64,000 bases of DNA from Leptodontidium sp. MPI-SDFR-AT-0119 (taxonomy: Eukaryota > Ascomycota > Leotiomycetes > Helotiales > Leptodontidiaceae): positions 1,984,001 through 2,048,000 of the forward strand of contig JAHLEZ010000001.1 in NCBI GenBank assembly GCA_020726505.1, given 5' to 3'. Of this stretch, positions 22,801 through 39,703 are shown piece after piece (position 1 is the first letter of the stretch; each line of letters starts with the position of its first letter). The position numbers and the translations under genes were made by a program. The notes below the pieces were generated by a model. It searched no databases. It saw nothing but the letters and a program-made list of their open reading frames with translations, and was not told where the DNA came from.

Positions 22801-25108
22801 GTACCATGGTAGGTCCCTAGCAAACCCCTTCAGAAACGGAGCACGCCTCCAATTGCCTTTTCCGTCGAATTTCATTCATACCCTATCCACCCTCTTTTCT
22901 TTCCCCTCCTTCGCCATCTCGTCGCAATCCTTGATAGGAGGAGGGGTGGAGATGCAGCTGCAGATGCATGGGCACTTGCAGGGTTTATCGCCACTTTAGC
23001 CGCAGTACGAAGGGCAGTTGGCTGCAGTAGCGTCTCGGCATTGCCATCTGGGGTTGAAAGCCAAACATTGCACAACGTGCTCGAATGCGGGGATTTGATT
23101 GGTTGAGTGGACGTCCTCTCTTCCTCTTCATCTGTTTCTGTTTCTGTGAGGCGAGGAGGCGGCGGGTGAAGGAGAAAAAGAAAAATACTTTGGTTCCGCC
23201 GGACGATGTGGATTTGCAGTGGAGGAGTTTTTTCTTTAGAGGGTATGGATAAGCGTTCTGTCAGACTTTGGCTGAGGTCTTGGTGGTGTGCGCCGTGCAA
23301 GCCTTGGAAAAGCTTCGGTTGCGGTGAGGGAGGCTTGAATGGCATCGCCTGTCTTGACTCTTGACTTGGCTTAGCTTGATTTGACTGGCTGGATAGAATC
23401 AAAGTCAAAATCTTATCGCAGATGACGATACACAGGATGAAGTGTTACGTCGCACCAGCAAATGCTTGGTTGAGCTTGATTTTGAGCTTGGGACTGCGTT
23501 GAGCCTGTTGGTTGAAGTTGGCCATGCGCCTAGCCGACGAATTGATACAGTACGGTATTGAATGTGATATCAATTGTTATCGACTAATTATTAGTAAGAT
23601 AGCCGTCGCACCACTTTCACTGCAGATAAATCGAGACTTCCCTCTGCATCTTTCGTGCAGGCAGGTGGAGAGCTGTCTCTCATATCATGCAGGAAGTGGA
23701 GGTACAGTGCTGTCCTGCAACCTACCCACTCCACTCTAGATGCCTCGCCTCCTCTATCCCCGACTATATCTAATCTATTCGATGGGAGGTTACTGTACAG
23801 TATCAGATGATGGGAAGTGCGGGATGGTCGGAAGAGATATATGCGGGTTGAGTTTTTGTATGCAGGAGGGGAGAGTAATGGATTGCTTTGGTGGGGTGGA
23901 TAAGGTAGGAAGTCACCGAGGCGAGGCAAGGTGGGCACAGTGGTGGAAGGAGCGTAATTCTGCTGCAGCGAGAGGAGGGTTGTAATGCAGAGAATACAGG
24001 TTGGTCAATTGAAGCCTTCATCCTTTGAATTCGAACTCGCCCATCCCTTTATTCATCTACAAGAAGGCAAACAAATACAATCCTGAAACTGAAGAGCTCA
24101 GTCTCCATCCAGACTTCCAATTCAGTTCTCTCGCTTACTTAGCCGAGGAAGGAAGTGGACACTCGAGCATCCCTGCACCAAGACAGACAGACCCTGCTTG
24201 GCTAGATCCCTACAAGCGTACAGGGGGGCTTGGCCTCGGTCATGGCAAGGCAAGCAAGAAAAAGCTTCCTCAAAAAGACTGACACTAGCACACCAGCTGG
24301 TCCTGGTAAGTGAACGGTTAACTTTATGTATTAAGTCCGGTGCAATAAGCGTCGGCTAGAATTGTACAAGCTCTGCCTGTTACGCACCAGAAAAATTCAA
24401 ATGCCGTTGGCCGAGTTCGACTATGATTTAGGGGTTCTGTAGCATGAGGTGCTTACTGTGGGGAGGTAGTCTGAATATGCCATGCGTAGGTAGGTATGTA
24501 GGCATGTAGGCTAGCCAGTTTCGTTCCCTCCTCCTACACTGTATAATCTTCCAATCTTCCGCATCGGTGGCAGCAGCACGACATTCCATTCCGTCCAAGC
24601 ATCTCCTCCTCTCGACCCATCGCAATGGACCCTGAGTGCATGTGTCGAGCTCAGACATCACATTCGTACACGTACTACTTCCTCCCATGTACTCTCAGTG
24701 CTATTCAAAGCTACTTACTTACCCTGCAGCAAAACGTAAAGCCGCTCCGAATAAGTATTACCTACCTAAGTAACTAAGGACCAGGTTAGTAAGTGGCTCC
24801 AGCAACAGATTTTCGGTCCCGCTCCGCTTCACCCTTCCTACCCAGTTAACCCCCCGTACCCTGGCTTCCCGCACTACGCAACTAGTCCGCCACAACCCTG
24901 TCTGGCCCGCCTTGCCCTACTTTACTTTTCCTTCCAGCTATATCATCATCGCTCCCCAGACTTCTCTTTCTCTCCTCCTCCTCTCGGCAGTTCTCTCACC
25001 TCGTACCCCGAGTCTCAATTGACTCGAGATCCTCCGAGTCTCACCTCCCTTCCCCTCACCTTCATCCCATTGAGTTGAGTCTGCTCAACTCAAGGCAATT
25101 ACTTGACA
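19891..25108. other. 5.2 kb gene-free stretch upstream of the phosphate-family transporter
   Basis: No ORF here looks like protein. Contents: a G-rich run at 20502-20523 able to form a G-quadruplex; an AAAAG-type purine array at about 21325-21365 followed by AATCC repeats at about 21374-21405; TACTGTAC octamers at 22249-22256, 22254-22261 and 23791-23798; and a GCACGTGGG E-box at about 22368-22376. Pyrimidine-rich sequence at 24890-25080 probably belongs to the promoter or 5' UTR of the next gene. Confidence 0.5.
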
Positions 25109-27236
25109 ATGGCCGACCAACTCCACCACCACCAACATCATGATCCCACCAACATGGGCATGGTCAGCGCCCCTCACGGTCCCGAGACAGGTGACGACCA
25201 CGCAAGTCTCCCATACGCCCACGACAAGAGCAGGGAGATGGAGATTTTGAATTATCTCCTCCATCCGGATGATCTCTACACTCCCGAGGGCGTCTACTGG
25301 GCCGACCTCCCCATCGGAAAGAGAATCAAGTTCGTGAACCAGGTCGACAACGCCGAAGCTAAGAAGGAGTTTGGCTCTTTCTGGAGCATGTTCAAGAAGG
25401 ATCCTTTGAGCCCGGTCAGCTGGTATTTCAAGAACGCTGTCTTGCCTGGTGCTGGATTGGGTCTGGAAGGGTATGGTGATCCAATTGACTGGAAGAGCTG
25501 CCGCTGACATCACTAGATATGTTCTCTTTTCCATCGGTAACCTTACTCCGCTTTTCGAAGCTGTCTGGCCGCAATGCTGGAACACGAAAAAGAGTACGGT
25601 TTGCAGCGTTGGATGGGTCCATGCTGTCACTTATTTGGAGATCATTGGTATCATTGTCGGCCAAATTTTGGTCGGTATAATTGGTGATGGGTAAGATTGA
25701 CTGCTACTCTGTGAAACGAAAAATGCTAATTGAGTCAGTATCGGTCGTCGTTGGGGTCTGATTCAAGATGCACTCATCATGTTCGGCGGTCTCCTCATGC
25801 TCGTTGCATCTTGGGGTGTCGATTTGAATGGATGGGTCATCTGCTATGGCTGGGCCCTCTTCTTCTACGGTATTGGTGTTGGAGGAGAGTATCCAATGAC
25901 TGCAACCGCAGCCATGGAGAACGCTACTGGCTCTGGACGCGTGTCTACCAAGGAAGATCGTCTTCACCGTGGTCGCAAAGTCACCATGGCTTTCCTGATG
26001 CAAGGTTGGGGTCAATTCTTCAACCAGGTCATTCTCATCATCCTCCTCCTTATCTTCCACCACAGCGGAAACCCACCCTATTCCACTGTTTCCGCCCAGT
26101 GGACTTTCCGAGTCTCCTTCGCTCTTCCTGCCGTCGGAACTCTCTGGCTCGTTTACTACCGTACGTACAAGATGCCTCTCGCTTCCAAGGCCCTCAACGC
26201 CTCAAAGAAGAAGGCAAGCGTCACTGGATACGACGTGAAGTCTCTGCAAATGACCTTCAAGCATTTCGGACCCCGACTCATCGGCACAGCCGGTACCTGG
26301 TTTGCCAATGATGTCTTCTTTTACGGAAACAAACTGTTCCAGTCTCAATTCATCGCCGTCATTTCACCTGAATCCAAAGCATCCGGTAACGTGATGACTG
26401 GTTGGCTGTGGAATTTGGTCAACGTCGGAGTCTCACTTGCGGGATATTACCTCGCCTCGTTCCTCATCGACAACAAACTCTACGGAAGAAAGTGGATGCA
26501 GCAGATCGGTTTCCTCATGGATTTCATCTTCTTCATCATCCCAGCTTTCCACTTCAAGTACTACACCGGAATCGACCACATCAAGGCTTTCCAGGCCATG
26601 TACTTCCTCTCCTCATTCTTCAACCAATTCGGCCCCAACAGCGTCACCTTCCTCATCGCTGCTGAAGTCTACCCAACCCCCGTCCGCGCCTCCGCCCACG
26701 GGTTCTCAGCCGCCATCGGCAAGGCCGGTGCGCTCCTCGCAACCGTTCTCTACAACTACATCGACATCCAGACCAAGTTCTACTTCGTGCCATGGTTCGG
26801 TCTGGCCGGCATGATCCTCACCTACCTTTTCGTCCCAGACACCACGGGTCTCGATCTCAAAGAGCAAGAGCGCCGCTGGGAGTACCTCCGCGCAGGCCGC
26901 GGCGACGAATACCACGGCATCGCCGTCCACCCCAAGCACCTCTCCATGTGGGAGCGCTGGACTGGCGTCGGCAAGGCCTACAACCCCGAACTCGACAAAG
27001 CCAGCAAGATCAAGGACATGCGCGAGGACTGGGAGTACCGCGAATCCGAGAAGCAGAAGCGTGAGGACGGACTCGCTGGCGATGATCTCGATGACGACGA
27101 GTACAGCGCCGATGTCCACAACTACTTCCACAAGACTCGAGGCGCGCAATCGCCTGCTAGTGGTGGTGTCTTGCGTGACTCTAGCACTGATGAGGTGGAT
27201 AATGAGAAGCTCCCATCGCCTGCTGGTTCGCAGTAA
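25109..27236 (+). CDS. MFS transporter, phosphate:H+ symporter family (Pho84/Git1-like)
   Basis: 677 aa plasma-membrane transporter with 12 predicted membrane segments. Exons: 25109-25470, 25517-25690 and 25739-27236. Sequence after the first splice (YVLFSIGNLTPLFEAVWPQC) is membrane segment 1. GIGRRWGLIQDAL is the MFS loop 2-3 motif. GVGGEYPMTATAAME corresponds to GGDYPLS of Pho84-type phosphate permeases. PTPVRASAHGFSAAIGKAGA is the second-half MFS signature. The His-rich N-terminus and acidic C-tail are cytosolic. The substrate could be inorganic phosphate or a glycerophosphodiester; sequence alone does not separate these. A possible NUC-1/Pho4 site lies far upstream (22369). Confidence 0.85.
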
Positions 27237-28284
27237 GCTGTGGCCCTTTTTAATGACACTGCATTATTTCGCTTGAGGAGATGGAGTTTAGGAGTTTGGC
27301 ATCTGGGATCTGGGATGGACGAAGATAGAACTGCATACATGCAAGCGATTGACCTCGTTGATCTCAATCTTATATCAACCGGTTAGCGTTGGCGAGCTGT
27401 ACTGTACATAGAACGATGCGTGCATGGACATACTCACTGGGCTGGGTTGGCAATATATTTCAATAAATCCATCAATCGCATTGAACGTTCATGGTTTTGC
27501 CTTGCTTTAATTTTACTTCTGGTTATTGATTATCATATTTCTTGCTCATCGTACAGAGTCTAAACATCGTATATACCCTCTTCTTCTATACATATATAGT
27601 TACAGATATAAATAATAATAAAAAAAACTCGTAACGATATAATTTACCCCCATATGATGTATGCTGTCGAGTGAGTTATGTATTAAATTTCCTGTTCATG
27701 GAATCGTAATTGGTTCGAATATTTGTGGAGTTTAGTATGTATGAATTATATTCCTCCTTTGACTTTGCAGTGCGACTACCTAATGACAGTGACAGTGACA
27801 ACGAAAGCGACAGCGGGATCAAGCTTTGGCATTTCTTTTGCCCTCTCAACCTCGGCCAGTATCCCTCTTAACTGAACGTCTAGACATGCAAAGAGCTTTG
27901 GTTGGCTGCTGGAACAGGACAGGGTAGTAGTGCCTTCCAATTGGCGGAGCCCGACGACAAATTGGGATCACATGAGCATCCCCATACTGTAATCGCCCTC
28001 TCGAATAACCTGACACGACCCAAGGAAGAGGGATGCTCAAAAGTGGTGTGTTGGGTATGCTCTGCATATACATTCTCAATCAGGTAAGAATACGGAACGC
28101 AGGCAGAAGTTCCTCATTAACCCGACCTCTAGGGAATCAAACACTTCGATCATCTCATTTCATCCCGTCTCATCTCATTATTCTCATCCCATCTCATTAT
28201 TCTCATCCCATCTCATTATTCTCATCCCATCTCATTATTCTCATCCCATCTCATTATCCTCTTCTCATCTCATCCCAACTCAAC
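27237..28284. other. Intergenic stretch with a downstream 19-bp tandem array
   Basis: Convergent 3' regions of the transporter and the Zn2Cys6 factor. It is AT-rich at 27500-27650. It includes a TACTGTAC octamer at 27400-27407, a GACAGT-rich run near 27783-27815, and the tandem array described separately. No gene seen. Confidence 0.4.
28171..28256. repeat. 19-bp tandem repeat, about 4.5 copies
   Basis: The unit CATCTCATTATTCTCATCC repeats with exact 19-bp period from 28171 (copies start at 28171, 28190, 28209, 28228 and 28247). It is flanked by looser CATCTCATC sequence up to the stop codon of the Zn2Cys6 gene at 28285, so it is probably in that gene's 3' UTR. Confidence 0.9.
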
Positions 28285-30765
28285 TCATCTCGACTCCCTA
28301 ATCAACATCTCAATCTCAGCAATCAACCGAATACTCTGCTGAATACTCGGACTCTTCTGGGGCATGACTCCGATCCAGGCGCTCAGGAGGTCGCGCAGAT
28401 GGGATCCGAATTCTGGAATGTTGTGCTCGAGGAGGCGGGGCCGGAGGGAGGGGTTTTGTAATGAGACGAGGATTATGAACATCGTGCTTGTCATTCTGGT
28501 TGGAGGGGGGGTGTTAGGATGGGCTTGTTTTGGATGGTTGGGAGAGGGGGTAGGGGGTATGGTGATGGGAAAATTTGTGATGGAAGGATAATGAGGACTC
28601 ACGAGAGGGCGCAGATCCAGGTATCAATCATGACAGTCTATGAACGGTTAGCGTTGGACTCCTGCAGAAGTAGAAATAGGCATCTAGTTCTACTGAGCTA
28701 AAAATAGATTGGGGAGATGACGGAGTACCGACCTGACTGAACGAACGCAAATTCGCAATATGATCGCAACTCGCCTTCAAACACCGGCTCGCTGCCTCTA
28801 TCGTCTCCAACGAGTGAGGGATCTCCCGATGCTTGAGCACAATCTCAACATATGGGCGATATATTACACTCTTACACGCCAGATACCTCTGTCGTAGGAA
28901 AGCCGCATGCTCATTAACACACTCCCTCGTATCTTCCTCAAATCTCAAGAATTCAGGGAGAGTCTCGTGCCAGAGGACTAACTGTCGATCGAGCTCGGAT
29001 ATCAATCCTCGTAAAGACTCATCTCGAGCGTTAGTATAGTTCTTGTACTTATCCTCGGCGTAGAGGAGATGGTGTACTCGGTTGAGAAGACGCCGTATTG
29101 AGATGCAGGAGAGGAAGTATAGGGCCGATGATTCGGTTTCGGTTTCTGTGAAATGCGTCTGGAGAGGTCCTGGGAGCGGGACTTCGGATTCGACTTCGGC
29201 GACTCCACTTTGTGGAAGATGAGACAGCTCTGAAATGAGATCACTAGAGCAGTATCAGTGAATGCCCTTGGTTATCATCCAGCAAGAGACTGTTTTCTAC
29301 CTTTCGATGATATAACATGACCAGAAAATTCGACGGATGCATTCGTCGTCTTCAATGTTTCCCGACCCCGTACCATACGCAAGAAGAGAGCGACACTTGG
29401 TGGCAGCGGTATTTAAGTGACCCCAAGTCTGCAAGGGACGTTGTAGAAACGAGCAATAAATCCTGCATTGAAGTCAGCTGAGTTTTGGAAGTGAGTAGAC
29501 CATTCAACTGACGCTGCCAAAAAGACACATTGTGTCGAGATTGTGCTGATCTCCATATAGGCAACATTCAACAACTTCATCGCCTCATCAAAGCAAACAC
29601 TAGCCATGGTCATCAACTCGCTCTGCTGCTGTCTAGATTCAAACCCATGACTTTTAGCACTCGCGTGTACCAGCTGCACGAGCTCCGACGCTGCCCCAAG
29701 CGCCATCACCAGCAATGCTGCACAATCTTCGCAAGTGTTCGCGACAAAGCCGTTCCTGACCCGTTCGAATAAGTTCTGTAACGTGGACTTGCTCACAGTT
29801 GGGTACCAAAAATTAACGTTTTTCTGAAATGAAGTGAGGAGCCGCTCTGCTTCCTCGGTGGTGAAAACTGGTCGGATGGATCTTGGTTGGAAGGGTATTG
29901 CTGGGCATCGACTTTCTAGCAGGAAGATTGGTCTGAATTGCGCACGTAAGGATGGATAGGGAGCTGCGAAAGCTGAAGAGAGAAGATCCTCGGTAGCACT
30001 TATATGAGTTGAAGGGATCTGAAAGTTCATGTTAGTGGGATCTGGAGAGTGGATACTGGCTGTGGACTTGAAAACCGGCTGTGAACTCGGTAGGCGAAGA
30101 TCAGACTGTCTTCAGAAGAAGAGGATCTTCCTGCCGAGAAAGTGGTTGTAGGGATGATAATGAATACGTACAGTGGCATTTGCAACTTTCGCGAAATCAT
30201 TGTTATCTGGCGAAGATGGGTCTGAGAACCTCGGTGACGAAATCGTCCTGTACTGAAGACTCTGTTGCTGTTGGTCACTCTTTCGAATCCCCTGATTAGC
30301 ATTTCCCTACCTCCCCTCATCTGAAAGTTTTACTACTCACAAGATTTTCATGGATACTACGTAGAAGACCGTCCATACGTAGGACAGTCTCAAGGATCTT
30401 GTCGCTCTTGCCCTGATTCACGTTGGAGGGCTGCTGCTGCTGTCCGTAAAGGCAATCGACTTCGTTCTCAGTACACCATGAACAGGGCTGTCGGCCATCA
30501 CATCTTGAGCAATGTTAGAAGCTCGATTCTGATACCGAGGCAAAGTTCACCGCTGCGATCAGTGGACATCCCACCTACCTAGACTTTCGCATCCTGCAAG
30601 CATCGCACTACAAACCCAGTCAGCAAGATGAACTGTTATCATTATGGGAATTGGATTGCCATGAATTACAGCATGCGCAGTTCTCTTCCTCGGCCTCGCT
30701 GAATAGGGCGTCGCCATCGTCGCTGAGCTGTCCGAATTGCTTCGGGGGTGGAGCTGGAAAGACAT
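28285..30765 (-). CDS. Zn2Cys6 transcription factor with fungal-specific TF domain
   Basis: Nuclear DNA-binding regulator, 630 aa, nine exons on the minus strand: 30765-30670, 30607-30579, 30503-30341, 30291-30172, 30078-29513, 29462-29301, 29243-28733, 28637-28603 and 28495-28285. The binuclear cluster spans residues 33-59 with Cys at 33, 36, 43, 49, 52 and 59 (C-x2-C-x6-C-x5-C-x2-C-x6-C) and is split by two introns. A Gln-rich linker follows. The middle region carries the fungal-specific TF domain, with TSFQKNVNFWYPTVSKSTL and later DDECIRRIFWSCYIIER (family motif). The start ATG at 30765 follows an in-frame GTG that was ignored. It lies on the same strand and 695 bp beyond the sugar transporter, so it is a candidate regulator of the adjacent beta-galactosidase cluster (inference from position). 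Confidence 0.85.
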
Positions 30766-31459
30766 TCCCGTCTTGCTCGTCACCGTGGTTCATATGACAG
30801 TGGCTGACTTGTAGTTGTCACAGATACGTAGTTTGACATTGCATATCTAGGGGTTCTAAGATGATTGACGAGAATGTAGATGCCTTCATTGTCGTTGAAA
30901 TGAGAGTCGTTCCATCTCGGTTGTGGAGTGCTCACGTGCTGGGATCCGGAAGAACTGACAGCGGGGAAAAGTGGGTCAAGCGGGGTAGCACTTGCAGGGA
31001 GTCCTGGTGGAGGATGAGGATGTCTGGATTGAGTTTGTAAAGTATTGTTATGAAATCTGTTGGACCGATAGTGAAAATCGTCGATTTTGCGATTCAGAAA
31101 TCGAAGGGCAGTAAGTAAATGTTTGAAGAGAAATGTTCACCAGCTTACTCATGTCCGATGAGAGACGATGAAAATATAATCTGCGGGACTCCAGCTGCTG
31201 AATCATAATTCACAGAAATGGTAGAAGGGAGTTTGGTTCTTTCTCTACGGGTCGAAAATCCAATATTCTCTCTCAAAAGGAAACCATGTCTCGGTGTATA
31301 CCTACAAAGAGAGCGTACCGGGGACTTACCAGGTTCGAGACACAAAAGGGCTCAAGCGAGAAAGTGAAACATCAACATCAAAACCTCATAACGAATATTC
31401 ATTTCAATAAAGTTCAACTTCGCTGATACTCCTCGTGCTACACAGTTTCCTACTTCCAA
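30766..31459. other. Intergenic stretch between the Zn2Cys6 factor and the sugar transporter
   Basis: Promoter of the Zn2Cys6 gene and 3' region of the transporter. A CACGTG lies at about 30933. No coding content seen. Confidence 0.35.
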
Positions 31460-33252
31460 CTACACATCCGCCGACGTGGTCATAGAAACCCCCACAGTGT
31501 TGGCAACAGTCTGAACAGACCTCTTCTGGAGACTCTTTTTGACAGGATGAGGGTCGCTAAAGACCTCGTCAAGTTCCTCCAAAGTCCGATCCTTCGTCTC
31601 AACAAAGAAGAAGTAGATGACGACAGCTTCAATCAGATCCCAAGCCACAAAGACCAGGTAAAAGTAGTAACTGATTTCCTTGAAAGCCGGGCCACTGCTG
31701 TATTGAATGACCGCGCCTGCGATGTTCGAGCCGAGGTTTCCGATTGCGGTTCCCTTCGCACGCGTTTCTGTGGTAAGAGTTTCGGCGATGTAACCGCTTT
31801 GCAGTGGCGTCCAACCGAAGGAGAAAACAATACCAAAGAGGTAGACAAAAGTGATGGCAACGTTCGAAGCCATTTTGTTGTCTTTGTCGACGGCGATCTT
31901 GGTGGTACCGGTGATGATTGCGAAGCAGGCACTGGAAAATAGAATAGACCAGATGAGAAGAGGGCGTCGTCCAATACGGTCAGTCAGGCGAGCCCCGAGG
32001 ATAGCGCCTAGCCAGCAAAGCACGGGATAAACTCCATTGAGCTTGAGTTGCGTTTTGCTATCGTCAATTCCGGCGGTTTCAACCATAACAGGAAGATAAT
32101 AGCTAGTTACACTATTTCCTGACAGCTGGCCAAAAAATGCCATACCCAGCACACAGATCAGACGGGACCGGGCATTGCGGGTCTTAACGAGTCCGGAGTA
32201 GTCCCACCACCGTTTATCGGACGCATCAGTTTGGATTTGGTGGTACATTTCCATGATCTGGAGATTGACAATAGGATGATCCTCGCGACCTATAACGTGT
32301 CAGTTTGAGTATGTAGTAACTTTGTGGAATTCTGACCTTCGCCGTGATACTTTCCAAGGATGGTGCGGGCTTCTTCCACACGATCGTTTGCCACAAGCCA
32401 CTGATGAAGGTGAGTAAACAGACAACTATTCGTTTGAGACTCGTGATCTTACCCTAGGAGACTCAGGTAGCATGAAAGCACCAACTGCCACAATGACAGA
32501 AGAGACCAACTGGGCCCAGAGTGGAATGCGCCATGACCAATTGCTGTCAATAAAGTTTGTCCCGTAACCTCCACAAGTCAGTTTTGATTAGGCATGAAAA
32601 TGGAGAAGAAAGCTTACATGTCCAGCTGGCGATGATTGAGCCTATATACCAGCAAGTATTGTAGAGCCCTGTAAGAGTTCCTCTCCACATGGGGTGGGCC
32701 ATTTCAGACACATAACAGGGAGCGCTGACGCAGCAGAAGCTGACACCAAAGCCTAGTAGAAATCTTCCGCCCATAAACATATGCATATTCACAGCAGGGG
32801 CTTGTATGCAAGTGCCAATGATGATTATGACGGAACCTGTTAACATCCCTGCTCGGCGTCCAAAGTAATCATTGACCGGTCCAGTGAGAAGAACTGCTGG
32901 AATTGATCCGATGTTGTAGATGGCGAACACAATTCCAGTAGATGAGCCGGTGCTTCCACTGACGTTTTCTCAGCTACGATACTCCTCCAGAGCAACGTTT
33001 GACTTACATTCCAAAAAAGTTTTGATATGGCTTCATGGCGTTGATCGCACCCATAAGAGAGCCATCAAATCCATTGAGACAACCGCAAAGGTAGGCAACT
33101 GCAAGTACGCCATACAGCCTGAACATAGACTTTGACCATGGTGAGTAGATAGTTGTATCTGCTTCGGTAGCAAGCAGAACAGCATCAGTTGACGACTTGC
33201 CCAAGTCGTTGATGTGCGAGACACCAATGGTCTCCTTCTCGTCGAAACCCAT
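31460..33252 (-). CDS. MFS sugar transporter, lactose permease-like
   Basis: Plasma-membrane sugar:H+ symporter, 531 aa, 12 membrane segments. Exons on the minus strand: 33252-33008, 32958-32618, 32568-32453, 32400-32337 and 32289-31460. [18 protein letters not shown] in segment 1 resembles fungal lactose/cellodextrin permeases. The sugar-porter motifs are present: [28 protein letters not shown] (read across an intron), [11 protein letters not shown], and the C-terminal [16 protein letters not shown]. The start at 33252 is the first ATG; the upstream in-frame TTG was ignored. It is divergent from a GH2 beta-galactosidase, which supports lactose or another beta-galactoside as substrate. Cellobiose or a plant galactoside remains possible. 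Confidence 0.88.
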
Positions 33253-37519
<4,267 letters not shown>

Positions 37520-38228
37520 AGTAGTTAGATGTGGCGTTGCGGTATTTGTACCTACCTTACTTACATGATATTTTTCACTAGGAGATCCAATGGGTTGATT
37601 TGTTATCTTTCTTCGTGGTTCAACTATCAACACTGAGAATCATGGAATAATACACTGCCGAAGAGCGTCAAAGAAAGCAGATTAGCTGACTTGGCAGCCG
37701 TCCTCGTGATCTTTCCCGGGGATGTCGCGGATATGCACCTGCCGGATAAATACAAGCTTCACTCGAGAAAACTTACAATGCATGCCACTCTGCCCCACAG
37801 CAAGGATCTTTCGGCATTACTATCTTTTCTATCAGGCACATTCCGTCTAGTGGCACATGGACGTGGAGATATTGCGGGGTAGGTCTGCTCCGAGATATCT
37901 CTGGTGCAAGATTTACTTCGTGGAACTTCCTCAGTCCATGAATCGTATGCATTGTCTGGTGATCTTTGATCTTTTTAGCAAAAGTATGATCTACTTTTCT
38001 TCTAGCACATCGCGGTGTTCATTTACTGTTATGGGGATGCTCGGGGAGCAAAGCTCACGATGTTCAATGGCGCGGGTAAAGCAAGTGGGCTGGGAGGGCA
38101 GGCACCTTGGTGAAGTAGTTTTGCCATGTCCCGAATATATAAAGACCGTGGCTTAAGATGGCAATTATGCTGAAATCTCAGATTGGATTCACGATCGCCC
38201 AGTTCTATTTTCATCAACTCTTTTCAAA
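37520..38228. other. Intergenic stretch between beta-galactosidase and GH5 genes
   Basis: Contains the GH5 promoter, with a TATATAAAG-like box near 38137-38145, about 85 bp before the ATG. No gene seen. Confidence 0.4.
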
Positions 38229-39576
38229 ATGCATCTCAAGTTCTCCGGCCTTGCTGTCCTGGCACTAACTGTTGTCGGTGGACAATGCTGGCCAGACGCC
38301 CCATTCTTTGGTTCGGGACGATGGATTCACAATTCTAAAGGAAACAATGTGACTTACGCAGGCGTCAATTGGCCTGGAGCGGCTGATGTGATGATTCCGG
38401 AAGGACTGCAGTACACATCTATCGCCAAAATCGTTTCGGATATCAAGAGTTTGGGAATGAACGCTATTCGGCTGACGTTTGCCATTGAGATGATCGATGA
38501 TATCCTGGACAATGGTGGCGATGTCAAGCTCTCTGCTGCGTTCAACAAGGCATTGGGAACTACCAATGGTCCGATTGTATACCAGAAGGTCTTGCAGAAC
38601 AATCCGAGTTTCTCTGCCAGTACCACACGACTACAAGTAAGTGACACTTGATCACTTGATCACCACTCAAAATTCCGAGGCATGAATTCTGACAGTATCA
38701 CAGGTCTTCGACGCCGTTGCCGCCGAATGTCTGAAGCAACAAATATACGTCCACCTTGACAACCACATGTCTGATGGAAAGTGGTGTTGCTCATCAGACG
38801 ATGGCAACTCATGGTTCGGAGATACATATTTCAACACGGCTAAATGGAAGCGTGGCCTCGAGTACATGGTCAAACACGTAAGTTCACCTGGGCTTCTATC
38901 TAAAGCTATCCCGCCTTCTAATATCTCTTCAAAGGGCAAATCATGGCCAGCACTGACGAGCATTGGCATGCGCAACGAACTGCGCAACCCTACCAATAAC
39001 GCCACACTCGCAGCAACCTACAACTGGGGAGTATGGTACACGAACATGGTAGCGGCTTCCAAGGTCATCAACGCCGCCAACCCAGACATCCTAGTCACCT
39101 TCTCCGGGCTCAATTTCGATACTCAACTCAAACCTGTCGTCGAAGGCACCGATCTAGGCAATGGAGTCAAGTTCCGCAAATCAGACTTCGCTTTCCAAGA
39201 CAAGATCATTCTCGAACTGCACGATTACGAGAACTCGATCACTTCATGCACCTCTCTACAGAATAACCTGATCAGCAACGGATTCAGCACTTTGACTGGG
39301 ACGAAGGCGAATACTCTCCCCATGATGTTGACGGAATGGGGACACAACCAAGCAGATAACTCGTATACAGGCGTCTATGCGAGCTGTTTGAGGAGTTTCC
39401 TACCTGCTCAGAAAGTTGGATGGTTCTATTGGGTTGTGGCGGGGAGTTATTACATCAGGTCAGGCACTCAAGATTATGAGGAGACGTGGGGACTCTACAA
39501 TCATGATTGGTCTGGATGGAGATCTGCTGCCAATATCGTGGAGATGAAAAAGGCAGTTCAAGCGACTTTGGCTTGA
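38229..39576 (+). CDS. Secreted glycoside hydrolase family 5 (cellulase-like)
   Basis: 407 aa. Exons: 38229-38636, 38704-38877 and 38935-39576. The N-terminus MHLKFSGLAVLALTVVGGQC is a signal peptide. The (beta/alpha)8 barrel shows YAGVNWPGAAD, then MNAIRLTFAIEM (the GH5 Arg), and DNHMSDGKWCC. The acid/base is E209 in GMRNELR and the nucleophile is E328 in LTEWG. No carbohydrate-binding module is seen. The second intron (38878-38934) is 57 nt, a multiple of three without an in-frame stop, so a retained form with 19 extra residues is possible. Substrate is likely a beta-glucan or similar; the subfamily was not determined. It may work with the neighbouring sugar uptake genes. Confidence 0.88.
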
Positions 39577-39703
39577 GATAACTTGATTCTCTGGGTGGTA
39601 GGGAGCATTTTCAAGATGTACATACGAGGTTGATCTGCTTTCTGGCCGAATGAGTGGAATTTTTCCAGAACTTCAACGCCGCCGTGACCTTCCACAGACA
39701 ATT

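Noticed and set aside
22872..23408. 178-aa minus-strand frame
   Set aside because: Ser/Pro/Gln-rich without motifs, no splice-supported extension; likely chance in pyrimidine-rich DNA.
24025..24282. 85-aa plus-strand frame in the long gap before the transporter
   Set aside because: No homology that I recognise and no codon pattern different from the surroundings.
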